NCBI RefSeq assembly: GCF_003026815.1
Contig: NZ_PYOG01000005.1
Span: forward strand, 1-64,000
Reading direction: 5' to 3'
Source of the DNA: Photobacterium damselae
Lineage (GTDB): Bacteria > Pseudomonadota > Gammaproteobacteria > Enterobacterales > Vibrionaceae
DNA: 64,000 nucleotides
This document shows positions 19,112-29,224 of the stretch, piece by piece. A model generated the notes under the pieces. It saw nothing but the letters and a program-made list of their open reading frames with translations. It was not told the DNA's origin and made no database searches. Each line of letters begins with the position of its first letter. The first letter of the stretch is position 1. The position numbers and the translations under genes are program-made.

Positions 19112-20287
19112 TTAGTTAAACAAGCCATACACAAACTTTTTCACCATATCGATGATCTTGCTAAAGAAACTGCCTTCGTTAACCGTTTCAAGAGCAACAA
19201 GCGGTTGTGAGGCAACATCTTTACCATCTACCGAGTAAATGACTTTACCCACTTGTTGGCCTTTTTCGATCGGAGCTTCTAACTGCCCTGTCATTTCGAC
19301 GCTAGCTGTCATTTTCTTCACATCATTACGTGACAGCGTCACATAGCTAGTTTCAGCAACGCCAAGCTTAACTTGCTCTTTGTCACCCATCCAAATGCGT
19401 TCAGTCATGATTTCATCACCCGCTTTGTGCGGCGATACCGTATCAAAGAAGCGGAAACCATAATTCAACAGTTGCTTGCTTTCTGCTTGGCGGATTTTAG
19501 GGCTTTTTGTTCCCATAACCACAGCAATCAAACGCATGTCACCTTCTGTTGCTGAACTTGCTAAACTATAGCCAGCTCCACCTGTGTAACCTGTCTTCAT
19601 ACCATCAACATTCATACTAGAATCGTGCAGAAGGCCATTACGGTTACGTTGGGTAATGTTGTTATAAGTAAATGACTTTTCACTATATAACGGATAAATA
19701 TCAGGTAAATCACGAATTAGAGCTTGGCCTAATAGTGCAATATCATAAGGCGTACTGTAAAGGTCATCATGATCAAGACCGTGAGCATTCGCAAAACGGC
19801 TATTGTTCATATTCAGCTTTTTCGCCCATGAGTTCATCAAACCAACAAAGGCATCTTGAGAACCTGCAACATGCTCAGCAATGGCGACACTCGCATCATT
19901 ACCAGACTGAATAATCAAGCCTCGAAACAAATCCATCATAGGTACTTCAGCACCCACTTCGATGAACATTTTCGATGAGTCATGGAAGTTACGAGCCCAT
20001 GCATTACGGCTAATAACAACCACATCATCTTTTGAGATATTGCCCTGCTTCATCTCTTGACCTGCGACGTAACTTGTCATCAACTTGGTCAAACTTGCAG
20101 GGTTTAGTTTTTCGTTAGCATTATGTTCAACTAACACGCGGCCAGTGTGATAGTCCATCAACACATAACCTTTTGCACTTAACGACGGTGCATCAGGAAT
20201 CACCGATGGTGCAGCAAAGCTAGAAAAAGACAGTGAACACAATACTGATGCACTCACTGCTGAAATCAATTTAGAGGTTTTCTTCAT
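19112..20287 (-). CDS. dacA: D-alanyl-D-alanine carboxypeptidase (PBP5)
   Basis: A 391 aa penicillin-binding protein that trims the terminal D-Ala from peptidoglycan stem peptides in the periplasm. The signal peptide ends at about FAA (residue 26). Active-site motifs are SLTK (S65, K68), SGN and KTG in MKTGYTGG. The C-terminal beta domain and final amphipathic helix (IIDMVKKFVYGLFN) anchor it to the inner-membrane surface. The frame is open 21 codons further upstream, but MKKTSKL at 20287 is the proper signal-peptide start. Confidence 0.95.
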   Translation of the reverse strand: MKKTSKLISAVSASVLCSLSFSSFAAPSVIPDAPSLSAKGYVLMDYHTGRVLVEHNANEKLNPASLTKLMTSYVAGQEMKQGNISKDDVVVISRNAWARNFHDSSKMFIEVGAEVPMMDLFRGLIIQSGNDASVAIAEHVAGSQDAFVGLMNSWAKKLNMNNSRFANAHGLDHDDLYSTPYDIALLGQALIRDLPDIYPLYSEKSFTYNNITQRNRNGLLHDSSMNVDGMKTGYTGGAGYSLASSATEGDMRLIAVVMGTKSPKIRQAESKQLLNYGFRFFDTVSPHKAGDEIMTERIWMGDKEQVKLGVAETSYVTLSRNDVKKMTASVEMTGQLEAPIEKGQQVGKVIYSVDGKDVASQPLVALETVNEGSFFSKIIDMVKKFVYGLFN

Positions 20288-20623
20288 CTTAACGCGATGT
20301 CCCTTTGGTAAATCATCAATCCAATCTGCAGGCTTATATATCCATAGCAATAGATAAACATAAATATGCAGACTGGTTGTGCCAGTATATCTTAGGAATT
20401 AAAGAAAACGTGTGAGCTACACACGGTCTTACGAAATGATAATTTTTGTTACATTTTCAGTGAAATTTTAGCGATCAATATCACAAATTTACTGTTGTAA
20501 CAGCATGAAATCCTGAGCAAAAAACACACAACAGATACAATTATCTACAGCGTTTGATTGTCAACATCGAACAATGTGATTTATCCTAGCTACGTTGACT
20601 AACTAAAATCGGGATCAAAACAG
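20288..20623. other. Divergent promoter region dacA / carboxypeptidase
   Basis: The 336 bp spacer between divergent genes must hold both promoters. I see no strong operator, RNA or small gene in it. Confidence 0.4.
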
Positions 20624-22105
20624 ATGAGTTACTATAAAAAACTAGAACAACATGCACGAAAACTCTCTCGACTTAATCATTTAAGTGCGATCTGCGGTTG
20701 GGATCAGGCGGCAATGATGCCATCTGGTGGTAATACAGCACGTTCAGAAGCGCTGGCCGAACTTGCGGTTATGAAACATGACCTAGCAACAGCTGAATAC
20801 CTTGCAAATTGGTATGAACTAGCAGAAAAAGAAGAATTAAGTCATGACGAAAAAGTCAGCCTTAATGAAATGAAACGCCAATGGCAACAATATATCGCCT
20901 TACCTGCTGATTTAGTGGAAGCTCAATCTTTAGCAGGTTCTCAATGTGAACATGCTTGGCGAACTCAACGCGCTAACAATGATTGGGATGGTTTTAAAGC
21001 TAATCTAGAAAAAGTCGTCGAACTTTCTCGTAAAGAAGCCGCTGAGCGCGCAAAAATCACAGGAACAAGTAAGTACAACGCTCTAGTTGACTTATATGAG
21101 CCAGGAATGACGACAGAGACCTTAGACGCTATCTTTAGCGAGGTTAAAACTTGGCTTCCAGAGTTAATTCAAAAGGTTCAAGCAAATCAAGCACAAGAAA
21201 ATATTCAGATCCCTCAAGGCCCATTTCTAATAGAGCAACAAAAAGCACTCAGCATTAAAGCAATGGAGATCTTGAATTTCGATTTTAACCATGGTCGTAT
21301 TGATATCAGTACTCACCCATTTTGTGGTGGCGTTCCTACCGATGTACGTATTACGACCCGTTACGATGAAACCGATTTTTCTTCTGCTTTAATGGGTGTC
21401 ATTCATGAAACTGGCCATGCTCGATATGAACAAGGCTTACCTCAAACATGGCGTGACCTACCTGTAGGTGAAGCCCGTTCTATGGGAATTCATGAATCAC
21501 AATCACTGTTTTTTGAAATGCAGTTATCTCGTAGCACAGCGTTTATGGCATGGTTAGCACCTGAAATTCAGAATGTGTTTAGCCGTGCAGATGATGCTTC
21601 CCTTTCGGCAGAAAACCTAGGCAAGTTAACGACTCGTGTTAAACCAGGATTTATTCGTGTCGACGCAGATGAAGTAACTTATCCAGCTCACGTCATTTTA
21701 CGTTACGAAATAGAGCGCGATTTAATTGAAGGCAATATTGAAGTTGCTGATATCCCTGCGCTTTGGCAGAAAAAGATGGCGCAGTACTTAGGCTTAGATA
21801 CGACCGATAATTTTAAAGATGGCTGTATGCAAGATATTCACTGGACAGATGGCAGCTTTGGTTACTTCCCATCTTATACTTTAGGTGCCATGTATGCTGC
21901 ACAATTTATGGCTGCTATTAAACGTGAAATGGATGTTGATGCACTGATAGAAAAACACGATCTTAGTCCGATATTTAATTGGCTAGAAACTAATATCTGG
22001 AGTAAAGCATCAACACTTTCTACTGATGAACTTGTTCGTCAAGCAACCGGAGAAAGTTTGAATCCTCGCTACTTTAAAGAGCATTTAGAAAGCCGTTATT
22101 TGTAA
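20624..22105 (+). CDS. M32-family metallocarboxypeptidase (Taq-type)
   Basis: A 493 aa zinc carboxypeptidase of family M32. The zinc motif HETGH is at 261-265, with the third ligand Glu in the following GIHESQSLFFE segment (about 291). The conserved DVRITTRYDE (240-249) and HPFCGG (231-236) stretches are present, and length matches the family (about 500). It is cytosolic, with broad release of C-terminal residues from peptides. It is a single gene with its own promoter region, divergent from dacA. Confidence 0.93.
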   Translation: MSYYKKLEQHARKLSRLNHLSAICGWDQAAMMPSGGNTARSEALAELAVMKHDLATAEYLANWYELAEKEELSHDEKVSLNEMKRQWQQYIALPADLVEAQSLAGSQCEHAWRTQRANNDWDGFKANLEKVVELSRKEAAERAKITGTSKYNALVDLYEPGMTTETLDAIFSEVKTWLPELIQKVQANQAQENIQIPQGPFLIEQQKALSIKAMEILNFDFNHGRIDISTHPFCGGVPTDVRITTRYDETDFSSALMGVIHETGHARYEQGLPQTWRDLPVGEARSMGIHESQSLFFEMQLSRSTAFMAWLAPEIQNVFSRADDASLSAENLGKLTTRVKPGFIRVDADEVTYPAHVILRYEIERDLIEGNIEVADIPALWQKKMAQYLGLDTTDNFKDGCMQDIHWTDGSFGYFPSYTLGAMYAAQFMAAIKREMDVDALIEKHDLSPIFNWLETNIWSKASTLSTDELVRQATGESLNPRYFKEHLESRYL

Positions 22106-22271
22106 TCACATTAAGATATACGTCACAATTAGCTTACAATTAAAGTAACATTTAGTATCATTTTTGGAGTTTTAGTCACAGATTATTGCTCCAAAAAACT
22201 TATACTAATTAGGATGATAAATGTATACCTACAGAGCTAGGTATCACCCTGATGTATACAAGGAAAAATTA

Positions 22272-22577
22272 ATGACATACAAAGCAAGTGATCTGAACTA
22301 TCGTGGCGAAAACTGTGGCGTTCACAACTGGATTACCGATCAGGGTCAATCATTTTATTGGCACCCAGATTGGCTTCATATTGCAGAAGATGAAACGGGC
22401 CTTCACGGTAAAGAAGAAATTGCGCTACCAGCAGGAGAACACGCATCTAAAGAGCATGCGGTTACAGCAATTCTTCGTAAATTAAATACTTGGGCAGTTG
22501 ATCACTTTGAGAAACACCCAGATTTAGAGCAAGAAGCAAAGAAAGCTGAAGAAGAATTGAAAAAATCTGACAAGTAA
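22272..22577 (+). CDS. Conserved hypothetical protein
   Basis: A 101 aa soluble acidic protein with aromatic-rich first half (SFYWHPDWLHIAEDETGLHG) and a charged helical C-terminus of Lys and Glu. I recognise no domain. The frame extends back to 22221, but AAGGA (22260-22264) points to the ATG at 22272. A terminator follows. Confidence 0.75.
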   Translation: MTYKASDLNYRGENCGVHNWITDQGQSFYWHPDWLHIAEDETGLHGKEEIALPAGEHASKEHAVTAILRKLNTWAVDHFEKHPDLEQEAKKAEEELKKSDK

Positions 22578-22597
22578 TTTGCTAATAGACAAATATT

Positions 22598-22626
22598 AAG
22601 GGTGCATATTTCTGCGCCCTTTTCTT
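22598..22626 (+). terminator. Terminator
   Basis: AAGGGTGC (22598-22605) pairs with GCGCCCTT (22614-22621), one G-U, followed by TTTCTT. It lies between the hypothetical gene and the convergent RES toxin gene. Confidence 0.7.
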
Positions 22627-22629
22627 AAC

Positions 22630-23304
22630 TTACACTCCCAAATTTTCAACTGTATTTACTTCTGCAATTTGCTCGCCATTCCAGATCATTTCAACAAGAT
22701 AGCTTTGAACAACATCCGTAATAGGCTTTGGGGTAAATATCGCCCAACATAGCGCATCTTCAGCACGCACGGATGGATATTCAATAGCCTGAAAACCTTC
22801 TTTTTTTACTTTGCGAGCTAATTGTTGTGCTGCGCTATAACAATCTGGGTTGAGAATAGCGGAATCGTCACCGCACACATGATAAATAGGTGCTGATTGA
22901 TGAGAGATAAGTAAACCTCGGAATAAAAATCGATCGTACTCTAACCCTTCAATATTTTGCCAATACTCTTGCTGGTGGAATTTCACTTCAAGTGCCGCAG
23001 TATGAGCATTATCAGCAACATACAATGCGCCAAATAATCCATCATTAAATCGTCCCCCCTTTGGATTGATATGGGTAAAAGGTGCAACCGCATAACTTCG
23101 ACCACGCAGACAATCAAATGGGATCTCGGCAGGGTCAATTAAACAAATATCACCAACCTCATCTCGTAATCTAGGATTAGTAAGAGCTTGAATGGCATAA
23201 AGCAGCTCAAATTCTTCCGGGCTCGCGACATCATCAAATAAAGCAATGGGCGGATACTTAGTATTAATCAATCGATGACCTTTGTATTCTATCTTTACCC
23301 CCAC
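22630..23304 (-). CDS. RES-domain toxin
   Basis: A 224 aa RES-family protein. The domain signature is clear: R in the CLRGRSYAV segment, GGRFNDGLFGALYVAD (about 88-103), AALEV with the conserved Glu, and a later Ser in EYPSVRA. RES toxins consume NAD+ or ADP-ribosylate targets and halt growth. Its start overlaps the upstream Xre-type antitoxin by 10 bp, giving the usual antitoxin-toxin order. Confidence 0.9.
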   Translation of the reverse strand: MGVKIEYKGHRLINTKYPPIALFDDVASPEEFELLYAIQALTNPRLRDEVGDICLIDPAEIPFDCLRGRSYAVAPFTHINPKGGRFNDGLFGALYVADNAHTAALEVKFHQQEYWQNIEGLEYDRFLFRGLLISHQSAPIYHVCGDDSAILNPDCYSAAQQLARKVKKEGFQAIEYPSVRAEDALCWAIFTPKPITDVVQSYLVEMIWNGEQIAEVNTVENLGV

Positions 23305-23696
23305 AAGCCACCTCGTAGTGCATCAACTCGACGAGCAACTTCATACAGATCACCAAATTTACCCGACTCAATGATCTCTAAAGGTGTCCTACCCGCAAAG
23401 AAATCATTATGGTTTTTCATTGTCATAAAGCCATAAATGTTTGCAGGATTACTAAAGACAATTCGCAAGGCTTGATGAATATTAAGGAGATAACTTACTC
23501 GCTCAAGTTGGTCATCACTAAGCTTTGTAGTTTCTGGATTGGCTTTAAATTTATGGTATGACGATTTAGAGAGTTTTAAAATATTTTGACTCTGCTGCGC
23601 CGTGCATCCCCACGATGATAAAATATTATCAGCTGCTTTAAACCCTGCCATCGAAAGTGCTTTGGGATCAAATCCCGTCTCTTTTGCTAAATTCAT
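23295..23696 (-). CDS. Xre/MbcA/ParS-type antitoxin (DUF2384)
   Basis: A 133 aa partner of the RES toxin. A helical N-terminal region with an HTH-like segment (QQSQNILKLSKSSYHKF) is followed by the C-terminal toxin-binding domain, with the family stretches GRTPLEIIESG and DLYEVARRVDAL. It should neutralise the toxin and repress its own promoter. A palindrome lies just upstream of the start. Confidence 0.88.
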   Translation of the reverse strand: MNLAKETGFDPKALSMAGFKAADNILSSWGCTAQQSQNILKLSKSSYHKFKANPETTKLSDDQLERVSYLLNIHQALRIVFSNPANIYGFMTMKNHNDFFAGRTPLEIIESGKFGDLYEVARRVDALRGGLWG

Positions 23697-23710
23697 AATT
23701 AATCCTCAAG

Positions 23711-23735
23711 TGGACTTTAAATTCAATTTAGTCCA
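23711..23735. promoter_or_regulatory. Palindromic operator of the RES-Xre operon
   Basis: Arms TGGACT (23711-23716) and AGTCCA (23730-23735) enclose a near-palindromic AAATT-C-AATTT core. It sits 15-39 bp upstream of the antitoxin start and suits autorepression by a dimeric antitoxin. Confidence 0.6.
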
Positions 23736-23837
23736 TTTTAAGACTTTTGTAAAATAATACTCCAGAAACAACAAAGCCTCACCACACTGCTACCCTAACA
23801 AAAGAAACAATGCGATGAGGCTCATTAAATATTTTAA

Positions 23838-25070
23838 TTATTTGTTGGAAAGAGCCGTTTTTCCTGCCAACTTAACAATCACGTTTACCGCTTTCTCCAT
23901 CCCTTCAACGGTGATGAATTCATGAATACCATGGAAATTATAACCGCCCGTAAAAATGTTCGGGCAAGGTAATCCCATAAAGGATAAACGTGCGCCATCA
24001 GTACCGCCACGGATTGGCTTAATATCAGGTTCAATATCACACTCAACCATAGCCTGCTTAGCCAACTCGATAATATGAGGATATGGCTCTACCATTTCAC
24101 GCATATTGTAGTAGCTATCAGTGATAGACAGCTCAATTCGACCTTTTTTATTTAGCTCTGCATTTAACTCATCAACTTTCTGCTGCATAAAAGCTTTACG
24201 TTGCGCTAAGCCATCACGATCAAAATCACGAATAATGTAGTTCAACTGAGTTTTTGCAACGGATGACTGCATTGACGTTAAGTGATAGAAACCTTCATAT
24301 CCTTCTGTGCATTCAGGGGTCTCATCAGCGGGCATCATAAGTTGGAATTTAGCGGCAATATTCATTGAGTTAATCATCTTACCCTTGGCAGTACCCGGGT
24401 GAACATTAATGCCGTGAACAATAACTTGTGCCGATGACGCGTTAAAGTTTTCAAATTCAAGCTCTCCAACAGGGCCACCATCGATGGTATATGCCCATTG
24501 AGCGCCAAATTTCTCAACATCAAAGAGATTTGCACCACGGCCAATCTCTTCATCAGGTGTAAAACCAACACAAATTTTACCGTGCGGAAGCTCTGGATTC
24601 GCAACCAGTACCTCAATTGCTGTCATGATTTCAGCAATACCCGCTTTATTGTCGGCACCGAGCAATGTTGAGCCATCTGTTGTAATGATATTGTGACCGT
24701 GTAACTTATTGAGATCTGGATACTGTATAGGAGAAAGAACTTCATCTCCAATGCCCAATGCGATATCACCACCACGATAGTTCTCAACAATTTGAGGTTT
24801 TACGTTTTTACCCGATGCATCAGGAGCGGTATCCATATGGGCTACAAAACCGATGGCTGGTACATCATAGTTAACATTGGCTGGCAGATGACCCATCAAA
24901 TAACCATTTTCATCAAGGCTAACATCTTGTAAGCCGATGTTGATCATTTCTTGTTGTAGCTCTTGGGCGAAAGTAAGCTGTCCGGGAGTGCTTGGACAAT
25001 TTGTATTTGCGCCATTTGATTGAGTATCAAAGCTAACGTAGCGAAGAAACCGTTTGATTAAATTATCCAT
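23838..25070 (-). CDS. pepT: Peptidase T (tripeptide aminopeptidase)
   Basis: A 410 aa M20-family di-zinc aminopeptidase that releases the N-terminal residue of tripeptides in the cytosol. Metal-site motifs HMDTAPD (about 79) and [10 protein letters not shown] (about 142), and the EEIGRG catalytic Glu segment, are intact. The frame extends 15 codons further upstream, but [11 protein letters not shown] at 25070 is the normal start. It is a single gene. Confidence 0.96.
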   Translation of the reverse strand: MDNLIKRFLRYVSFDTQSNGANTNCPSTPGQLTFAQELQQEMINIGLQDVSLDENGYLMGHLPANVNYDVPAIGFVAHMDTAPDASGKNVKPQIVENYRGGDIALGIGDEVLSPIQYPDLNKLHGHNIITTDGSTLLGADNKAGIAEIMTAIEVLVANPELPHGKICVGFTPDEEIGRGANLFDVEKFGAQWAYTIDGGPVGELEFENFNASSAQVIVHGINVHPGTAKGKMINSMNIAAKFQLMMPADETPECTEGYEGFYHLTSMQSSVAKTQLNYIIRDFDRDGLAQRKAFMQQKVDELNAELNKKGRIELSITDSYYNMREMVEPYPHIIELAKQAMVECDIEPDIKPIRGGTDGARLSFMGLPCPNIFTGGYNFHGIHEFITVEGMEKAVNVIVKLAGKTALSNK

Positions 25071-25243
25071 CTTACACTCTTCTCTGTTCGGTGTTACGTT
25101 TCCAAGTAATATCAACGTGCTAAAAAGTCAGTGAAAACAGCTTGGACCTATATAAAAGAAATCTGGGAGTGAGCCCCAAATATTGTTATTTATCTTAACT
25201 AATTTGCGTAATATCACCATGCGATGAATCATTTTTTGCAAAA

Positions 25244-25843
25244 TTAATTACTACCCTGATCAAACAGCGGAGTAATTGATTCTATAGCGAGCTCATAATG
25301 TTTATTATCTGTAGCAGTAAATTCATTTATCCATAATTTATCGGTACTTGATGAATCTTTAAAATGAACTTCAACCCCTGTCACCTTCGGAACAAACCAT
25401 GACCCGACCCTACCGCTGAGATTTGTCATTAATTGACTAAATGCCATTTGGTACTGTAAGGCTTCTTTTCCTGTAATCGTATTATGAGGCGTTCGCTTAG
25501 AGGTGAATTGATAGTGAAAATTACAATCTTGGCCATCTGCTACGCTAATCTTAATATCTGGATTCACTTTTCTTAAATGGGCATCAACCGGTATTTTCAC
25601 TTCCCCAGTTGCAAGCAGCGGTAATTGCTCTGAATGCTGCTTTGAATACATGATAATCTGTTTAATGACACAAGCTTGCTGACTTTGCTTATCAATCAAA
25701 AAAGATCTGACTTCAACCAAAGAACTCTCCTGATTATATCGCTGCTTGTTATATAACTCTGCGTAGCGAAGATTGAGATCTTGAGCAAAGACATAATTCC
25801 CTATTAAAGCTAAACCAAGATATAGCGTATTACGAAAGTTCAT
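25244..25843 (-). CDS. Exported protein, DUF2987-like
   Basis: A 199 aa exported protein from the ATG at 25843; an in-frame start 4 codons upstream exists. The signal peptide is cleaved after about VFA. The mature start, LNLRYAELYNKQRYN, resembles the DUF2987 family found in Vibrio and Shewanella. Two Cys (ACVIKQ and DCNFHYQF) may form a disulfide in the periplasm. Function unknown. Confidence 0.75.
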   Translation of the reverse strand: MNFRNTLYLGLALIGNYVFAQDLNLRYAELYNKQRYNQESSLVEVRSFLIDKQSQQACVIKQIIMYSKQHSEQLPLLATGEVKIPVDAHLRKVNPDIKISVADGQDCNFHYQFTSKRTPHNTITGKEALQYQMAFSQLMTNLSGRVGSWFVPKVTGVEVHFKDSSSTDKLWINEFTATDNKHYELAIESITPLFDQGSN

Positions 25844-25942
25844 TGTTCCATCCATGGTTACGTTATATTGATATTATAACTATAAAGTTATAGTGCATTA
25901 GAAATAGATTGATAGCTAAGTCTTAAATATCAGTTATAAAAA

Positions 25943-25972
25943 AAGCGCATAGCTAAATATAACCATGCGCTT
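25943..25972 (-). terminator. Terminator of the 26000 membrane protein gene
   Basis: AAGCGCAT (25943-25950) pairs with ATGCGCTT (25965-25972). On the minus strand the stem is followed by a long U-run. Confidence 0.8.
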
Positions 25973-25999
25973 GTTATAAAGTTCAAGATTTATCAATTA

Positions 26000-26833
26000 T
26001 TAAGCATCAAAAGTGTTGCCTTGAGAGCTTGTTGAACCATTCTCTGGACTTGATGATGGTGGCGTTGAATCTTTATTGTCACCTTCAATTGTCATTACCT
26101 GTAGTGTAATACCAAACATATTGCGGTAAATAATGGCCTTCACATTAAAGAAGAATGGCAGAGTCCAAAGTAAACCAAGACCTGCCGTTGCCATTGAGAT
26201 AAACATCATAATGAGGATCACAAGGTAAATAGCTGTCATTGGCATTAACTTACGGACAGTCGCCATAAACGAGTACTGGATTGCTTTTAGTGGTGTTACT
26301 CGCTTTTCGCACACCAATGTCATGGCTAAGCTTAACGCCATCGTTAAAAATAAACCAACCAATGGGAAGATAGTATTACCAATACCCTGAATAGAAGACG
26401 TCAGTAACATGGTAATAATAGATACAAGAGTAAAGGAAAAACCACGTACAATCTGTCCCGGTTTTGTTGGCAGACCAACCGCATGGTTTAATGCCATTAA
26501 ACTTACACCTGCATATAAAGGTGCAATCAGAACATCAGACCAGAAATTTGCCATTAGAGCAGACTGCATCAAATCCGGTGTTATGCCCTCTCCCGTAATA
26601 AAAGCATTAAAGAAAATATTAGGATCACCAAGTTGGACTTTAAGACCTAATAGCAACAGTGCAACTTGCGCAACAAACAAGCCGATAATTGCAGGTAAAA
26701 AACGAAAGAAATGTTTCGCAGTTACCTTCCAAGCTTCTTGCAACACATCGACTGCTTTTAATTCGACTTCACCTTTTACGGCTTTCTCAATTGAGCCACC
26801 AACGTGAAAGCTCTTTGTCATTGGTTCTTTCAT
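26000..26833 (-). CDS. Polytopic inner-membrane protein of unknown function
   Basis: A 277 aa protein with about five or six hydrophobic helices between residues 40 and 240, a polar N-terminus and a Ser/Pro-rich C-terminal tail. The overall look is of a YciC/DUF975-like membrane protein, but I cannot assign a family firmly. It may also start at MTKSFHVGG, four codons later. It is divergent from potA across 431 bp. Confidence 0.7.
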   Translation of the reverse strand: MKEPMTKSFHVGGSIEKAVKGEVELKAVDVLQEAWKVTAKHFFRFLPAIIGLFVAQVALLLLGLKVQLGDPNIFFNAFITGEGITPDLMQSALMANFWSDVLIAPLYAGVSLMALNHAVGLPTKPGQIVRGFSFTLVSIITMLLTSSIQGIGNTIFPLVGLFLTMALSLAMTLVCEKRVTPLKAIQYSFMATVRKLMPMTAIYLVILIMMFISMATAGLGLLWTLPFFFNVKAIIYRNMFGITLQVMTIEGDNKDSTPPSSSPENGSTSSQGNTFDA

Positions 26834-27029
26834 ATTCTCAAAATTCTAATTGACCTACTGCTATTGTACGTTACTCACGACGTGATTCGAAACCATATAT
26901 AGAGAAAATTAATCCAAATCACTTTAATTTGTCCCTTTTTTACCCGATAATTATTTAATTCGTCCAAAAGGTTACAATTTTCTGTAAGTATTTGGCACAA
27001 TAGAGATGTATCAGAACATTAGGAGTCGT

Positions 27030-27080
27030 ATGAGGACACGTTTCGTAGAAAAAGCGTACAGAGTGATGCTATTTGTTTAA
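27030..27080 (+). CDS. Possible 16-aa leader peptide upstream of potA
   Basis: The short ORF MRTRFVEKAYRVMLFV has AGGAG at 27021-27025, four bases before its ATG. A 10 bp hairpin (27121-27143) and the potA gene follow. The peptide is basic and might be a regulatory leader, but there is no homology evidence. Confidence 0.35.
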   Translation: MRTRFVEKAYRVMLFV

Positions 27081-27120
27081 GTAGTAATCACTCGGTAATA
27101 ATGCTTAATTTTATAATTAA

Positions 27121-27157
27121 TGTAATGCTTATAAAGCATTGCAATATTTATATTTTT
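27121..27157 (+). promoter_or_regulatory. Hairpin with U-rich tail in potA leader
   Basis: TGTAATGCTT (27121-27130) pairs with AAGCATTGCA (27134-27143) around ATA. An AT-rich stretch ending in seven T follows. It could be an attenuator or terminator between the short ORF and potA. Confidence 0.45.
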
Positions 27158-27264
27158 TTGAAAAAAACGCTTTAAATTGCAAAACATCACGTCTATTATG
27201 CGCACCCTAAATTTACCAAAATAATGGAATCAGTACATGGTTCCTGGGTGGAGATAACGTAGAA

Positions 27265-28383
27265 TTGAACGCTGCAACAACATCTAAGAAACCTGTGATT
27301 CAGCTGAAGGGTCTTGGCAAAAGCTTTGACGGTAAGCAGATCATCTCGGGTTTGGATCTAAATGTTAACGATGGTGAATTTTTAACCATCCTAGGTCCAT
27401 CGGGCTGTGGTAAAACCACGGTACTACGTCTAATTGCTGGCTTTGAGAATGCTGACAACGGTCAGGTTATCATTGATGGTAAGGATGTCACTAGTATTCC
27501 GGCTGAACAACGCCATGTAAATACTGTGTTTCAGAGTTATGCACTGTTCCCTCATATGACAGTGTTTGACAATGTTGCGTTTGGTTTACGCATGCAAAAC
27601 GTTAGTGCGAGTGAAATTGAACCTCGAGTAATGGAAGCATTGCGTATGGTGCAGTTAGATAAGTTTGCCCCTCGTAAACCACATCAATTGTCTGGTGGTC
27701 AGCAGCAACGTGTTGCTATCGCCCGTGCAGTTGTTAACAAACCAAAAGTTTTATTGTTAGATGAATCTTTATCTGCATTGGATTACAAACTACGTAAACA
27801 AATGCAGATCGAGCTTAAACAGCTACAACGTAAACTGGGTATTACTTTTATCTTCGTAACGCACGATCAGGAAGAAGCATTGTCAATGTCTGACCGCATT
27901 ATTGTTATGCGCGATGGTAATGTTGAACAAGATGGCTCACCTCGTGAAATTTATGAAGAGCCAACAAACCTATTTGTTGCGCGCTTTATTGGTGAAATCA
28001 ACGTATTTGACGCTATCGTTAAAGAACGTGTTGATGAAAAACGTATTTTAGCTGATGTTGAAGGTCGCCGAGCAACTATCCTATGTGATTTAGATGTAAA
28101 TCCTGGTGATAAAGTGAAGGTGCTGCTTCGTCCAGAAGATATTCGCATTGAAGAAATTCATAATGGCGATAGCGTATCTGGCATCCTTGGTTATGTACGT
28201 GAACGTACCTATAAAGGCATGACTCTTGATTCTGTTGTACAACTAGAATCTGGCAAAAATGTAATGGTTAGTGAATTCTTCAATGAAGATGATCCTGATG
28301 TAGACCACTCTCTTGATCAGAAAGTTGCCATTACCTGGGTTGAAAGTTGGGAAGTGGTACTAGCTGATGAGCAAGAAGTTTAA
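27265..28383 (+). CDS. potA: Spermidine/putrescine ABC transporter ATPase PotA
   Basis: The 372 aa ATPase of the PotABCD polyamine importer. Walker [11 protein letters not shown]-loop FQSYALF, signature [10 protein letters not shown], Walker [12 protein letters not shown] (as in E. coli PotA) and the switch His in THDQEE are intact. A TOBE domain covers roughly residues 290-365. The only plausible start is TTG at 27265, after GGTGGAG (27247-27253): no in-frame ATG or GTG lies just upstream, and a six-codon ATG ORF (27237-27257) overlaps the binding site. Weak initiation is thus likely. It overlaps potB by 17 bp. Confidence 0.96.
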   Translation: MNAATTSKKPVIQLKGLGKSFDGKQIISGLDLNVNDGEFLTILGPSGCGKTTVLRLIAGFENADNGQVIIDGKDVTSIPAEQRHVNTVFQSYALFPHMTVFDNVAFGLRMQNVSASEIEPRVMEALRMVQLDKFAPRKPHQLSGGQQQRVAIARAVVNKPKVLLLDESLSALDYKLRKQMQIELKQLQRKLGITFIFVTHDQEEALSMSDRIIVMRDGNVEQDGSPREIYEEPTNLFVARFIGEINVFDAIVKERVDEKRILADVEGRRATILCDLDVNPGDKVKVLLRPEDIRIEEIHNGDSVSGILGYVRERTYKGMTLDSVVQLESGKNVMVSEFFNEDDPDVDHSLDQKVAITWVESWEVVLADEQEV

Positions 28384-29224
28384 TCTACAAAATATCATCA
28401 TCTCGATCATCGTTGGCTGGCTTGTTGTTTTTGTCTTCATGCCAAACCTAATGATCATCGGAACAAGTTTCTTAACTCGAGATGATGCAAACCTAATCAA
28501 GATGGTGTTCACGCTGGATAACTATACCCGCTTGTTCGACCCTCTTTACGCAAAAGTGATGTGGCACTCCTTCTATATGGCGTTGACTGCAACCATTTTG
28601 TGTTTATTGATTGGTTACCCTTTTGCATACGCGATTGCAAAAATGCCCGAAAAGTGGCGTCCATTTATGCTGTTTTTAGTGATTGTGCCGTTTTGGACCA
28701 ACTCACTGATCCGTACTTACGGTCTAAAAATCATGCTGGGCACCCGTGGCTTATTAAATAACACGCTAATGTATTTAGACATTATTGATAAGCCGCTGCG
28801 CATTATGTACACCGAATATGCAGTAATGATTGGTCTGGTTTATATCCTTTTACCGTTTATGGTACTGCCACTGTATTCGGCTATTGAAAAACTAGACAAT
28901 ACTTATATTGAAGCGGCTCGTGACTTAGGTGCGAACAAGTTCCAAACTTTTACTAAGGTGATCTTCCCGCTCACTATGCCAGGTATCATCGCAGGCTGTT
29001 TGCTTGTTTTATTACCGGCTCTAGGTATGTTCTATGTATCAGACCTATTAGGTGGCGCGAAAAACCTTCTTATTGGTAACGTAATTAAGAGCCAAGTTCT
29101 AAATGCGCGTGATTGGCCGTTTGGTGCAGCGACAAGTATCGCTCTAACGGTGGCAATGGCTGTACTGCTTTATGCGTACTACCGTGCAGGTAAACTTCTT
29201 AACCGTAAGGTGGATTTAGAATAA
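28367..29224 (+). CDS. potB: Spermidine/putrescine ABC transporter permease PotB
   Basis: A 285 aa inner-membrane permease with about six helices. The EAA loop that docks on PotA is visible as [14 protein letters not shown] (about 180-195). It starts inside the end of potA (17 bp overlap in another frame) and its stop overlaps the potC start by one base, so the three are translationally coupled. Confidence 0.95.
   Translation: MSKKFNLQNIIISIIVGWLVVFVFMPNLMIIGTSFLTRDDANLIKMVFTLDNYTRLFDPLYAKVMWHSFYMALTATILCLLIGYPFAYAIAKMPEKWRPFMLFLVIVPFWTNSLIRTYGLKIMLGTRGLLNNTLMYLDIIDKPLRIMYTEYAVMIGLVYILLPFMVLPLYSAIEKLDNTYIEAARDLGANKFQTFTKVIFPLTMPGIIAGCLLVLLPALGMFYVSDLLGGAKNLLIGNVIKSQVLNARDWPFGAATSIALTVAMAVLLYAYYRAGKLLNRKVDLE

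Noticed and set aside
28367..28383. Possible frameshift between potA and potB
   Set aside because: The 17 bp overlap is between two full-length genes with normal ends, usual for coupled transporter genes.
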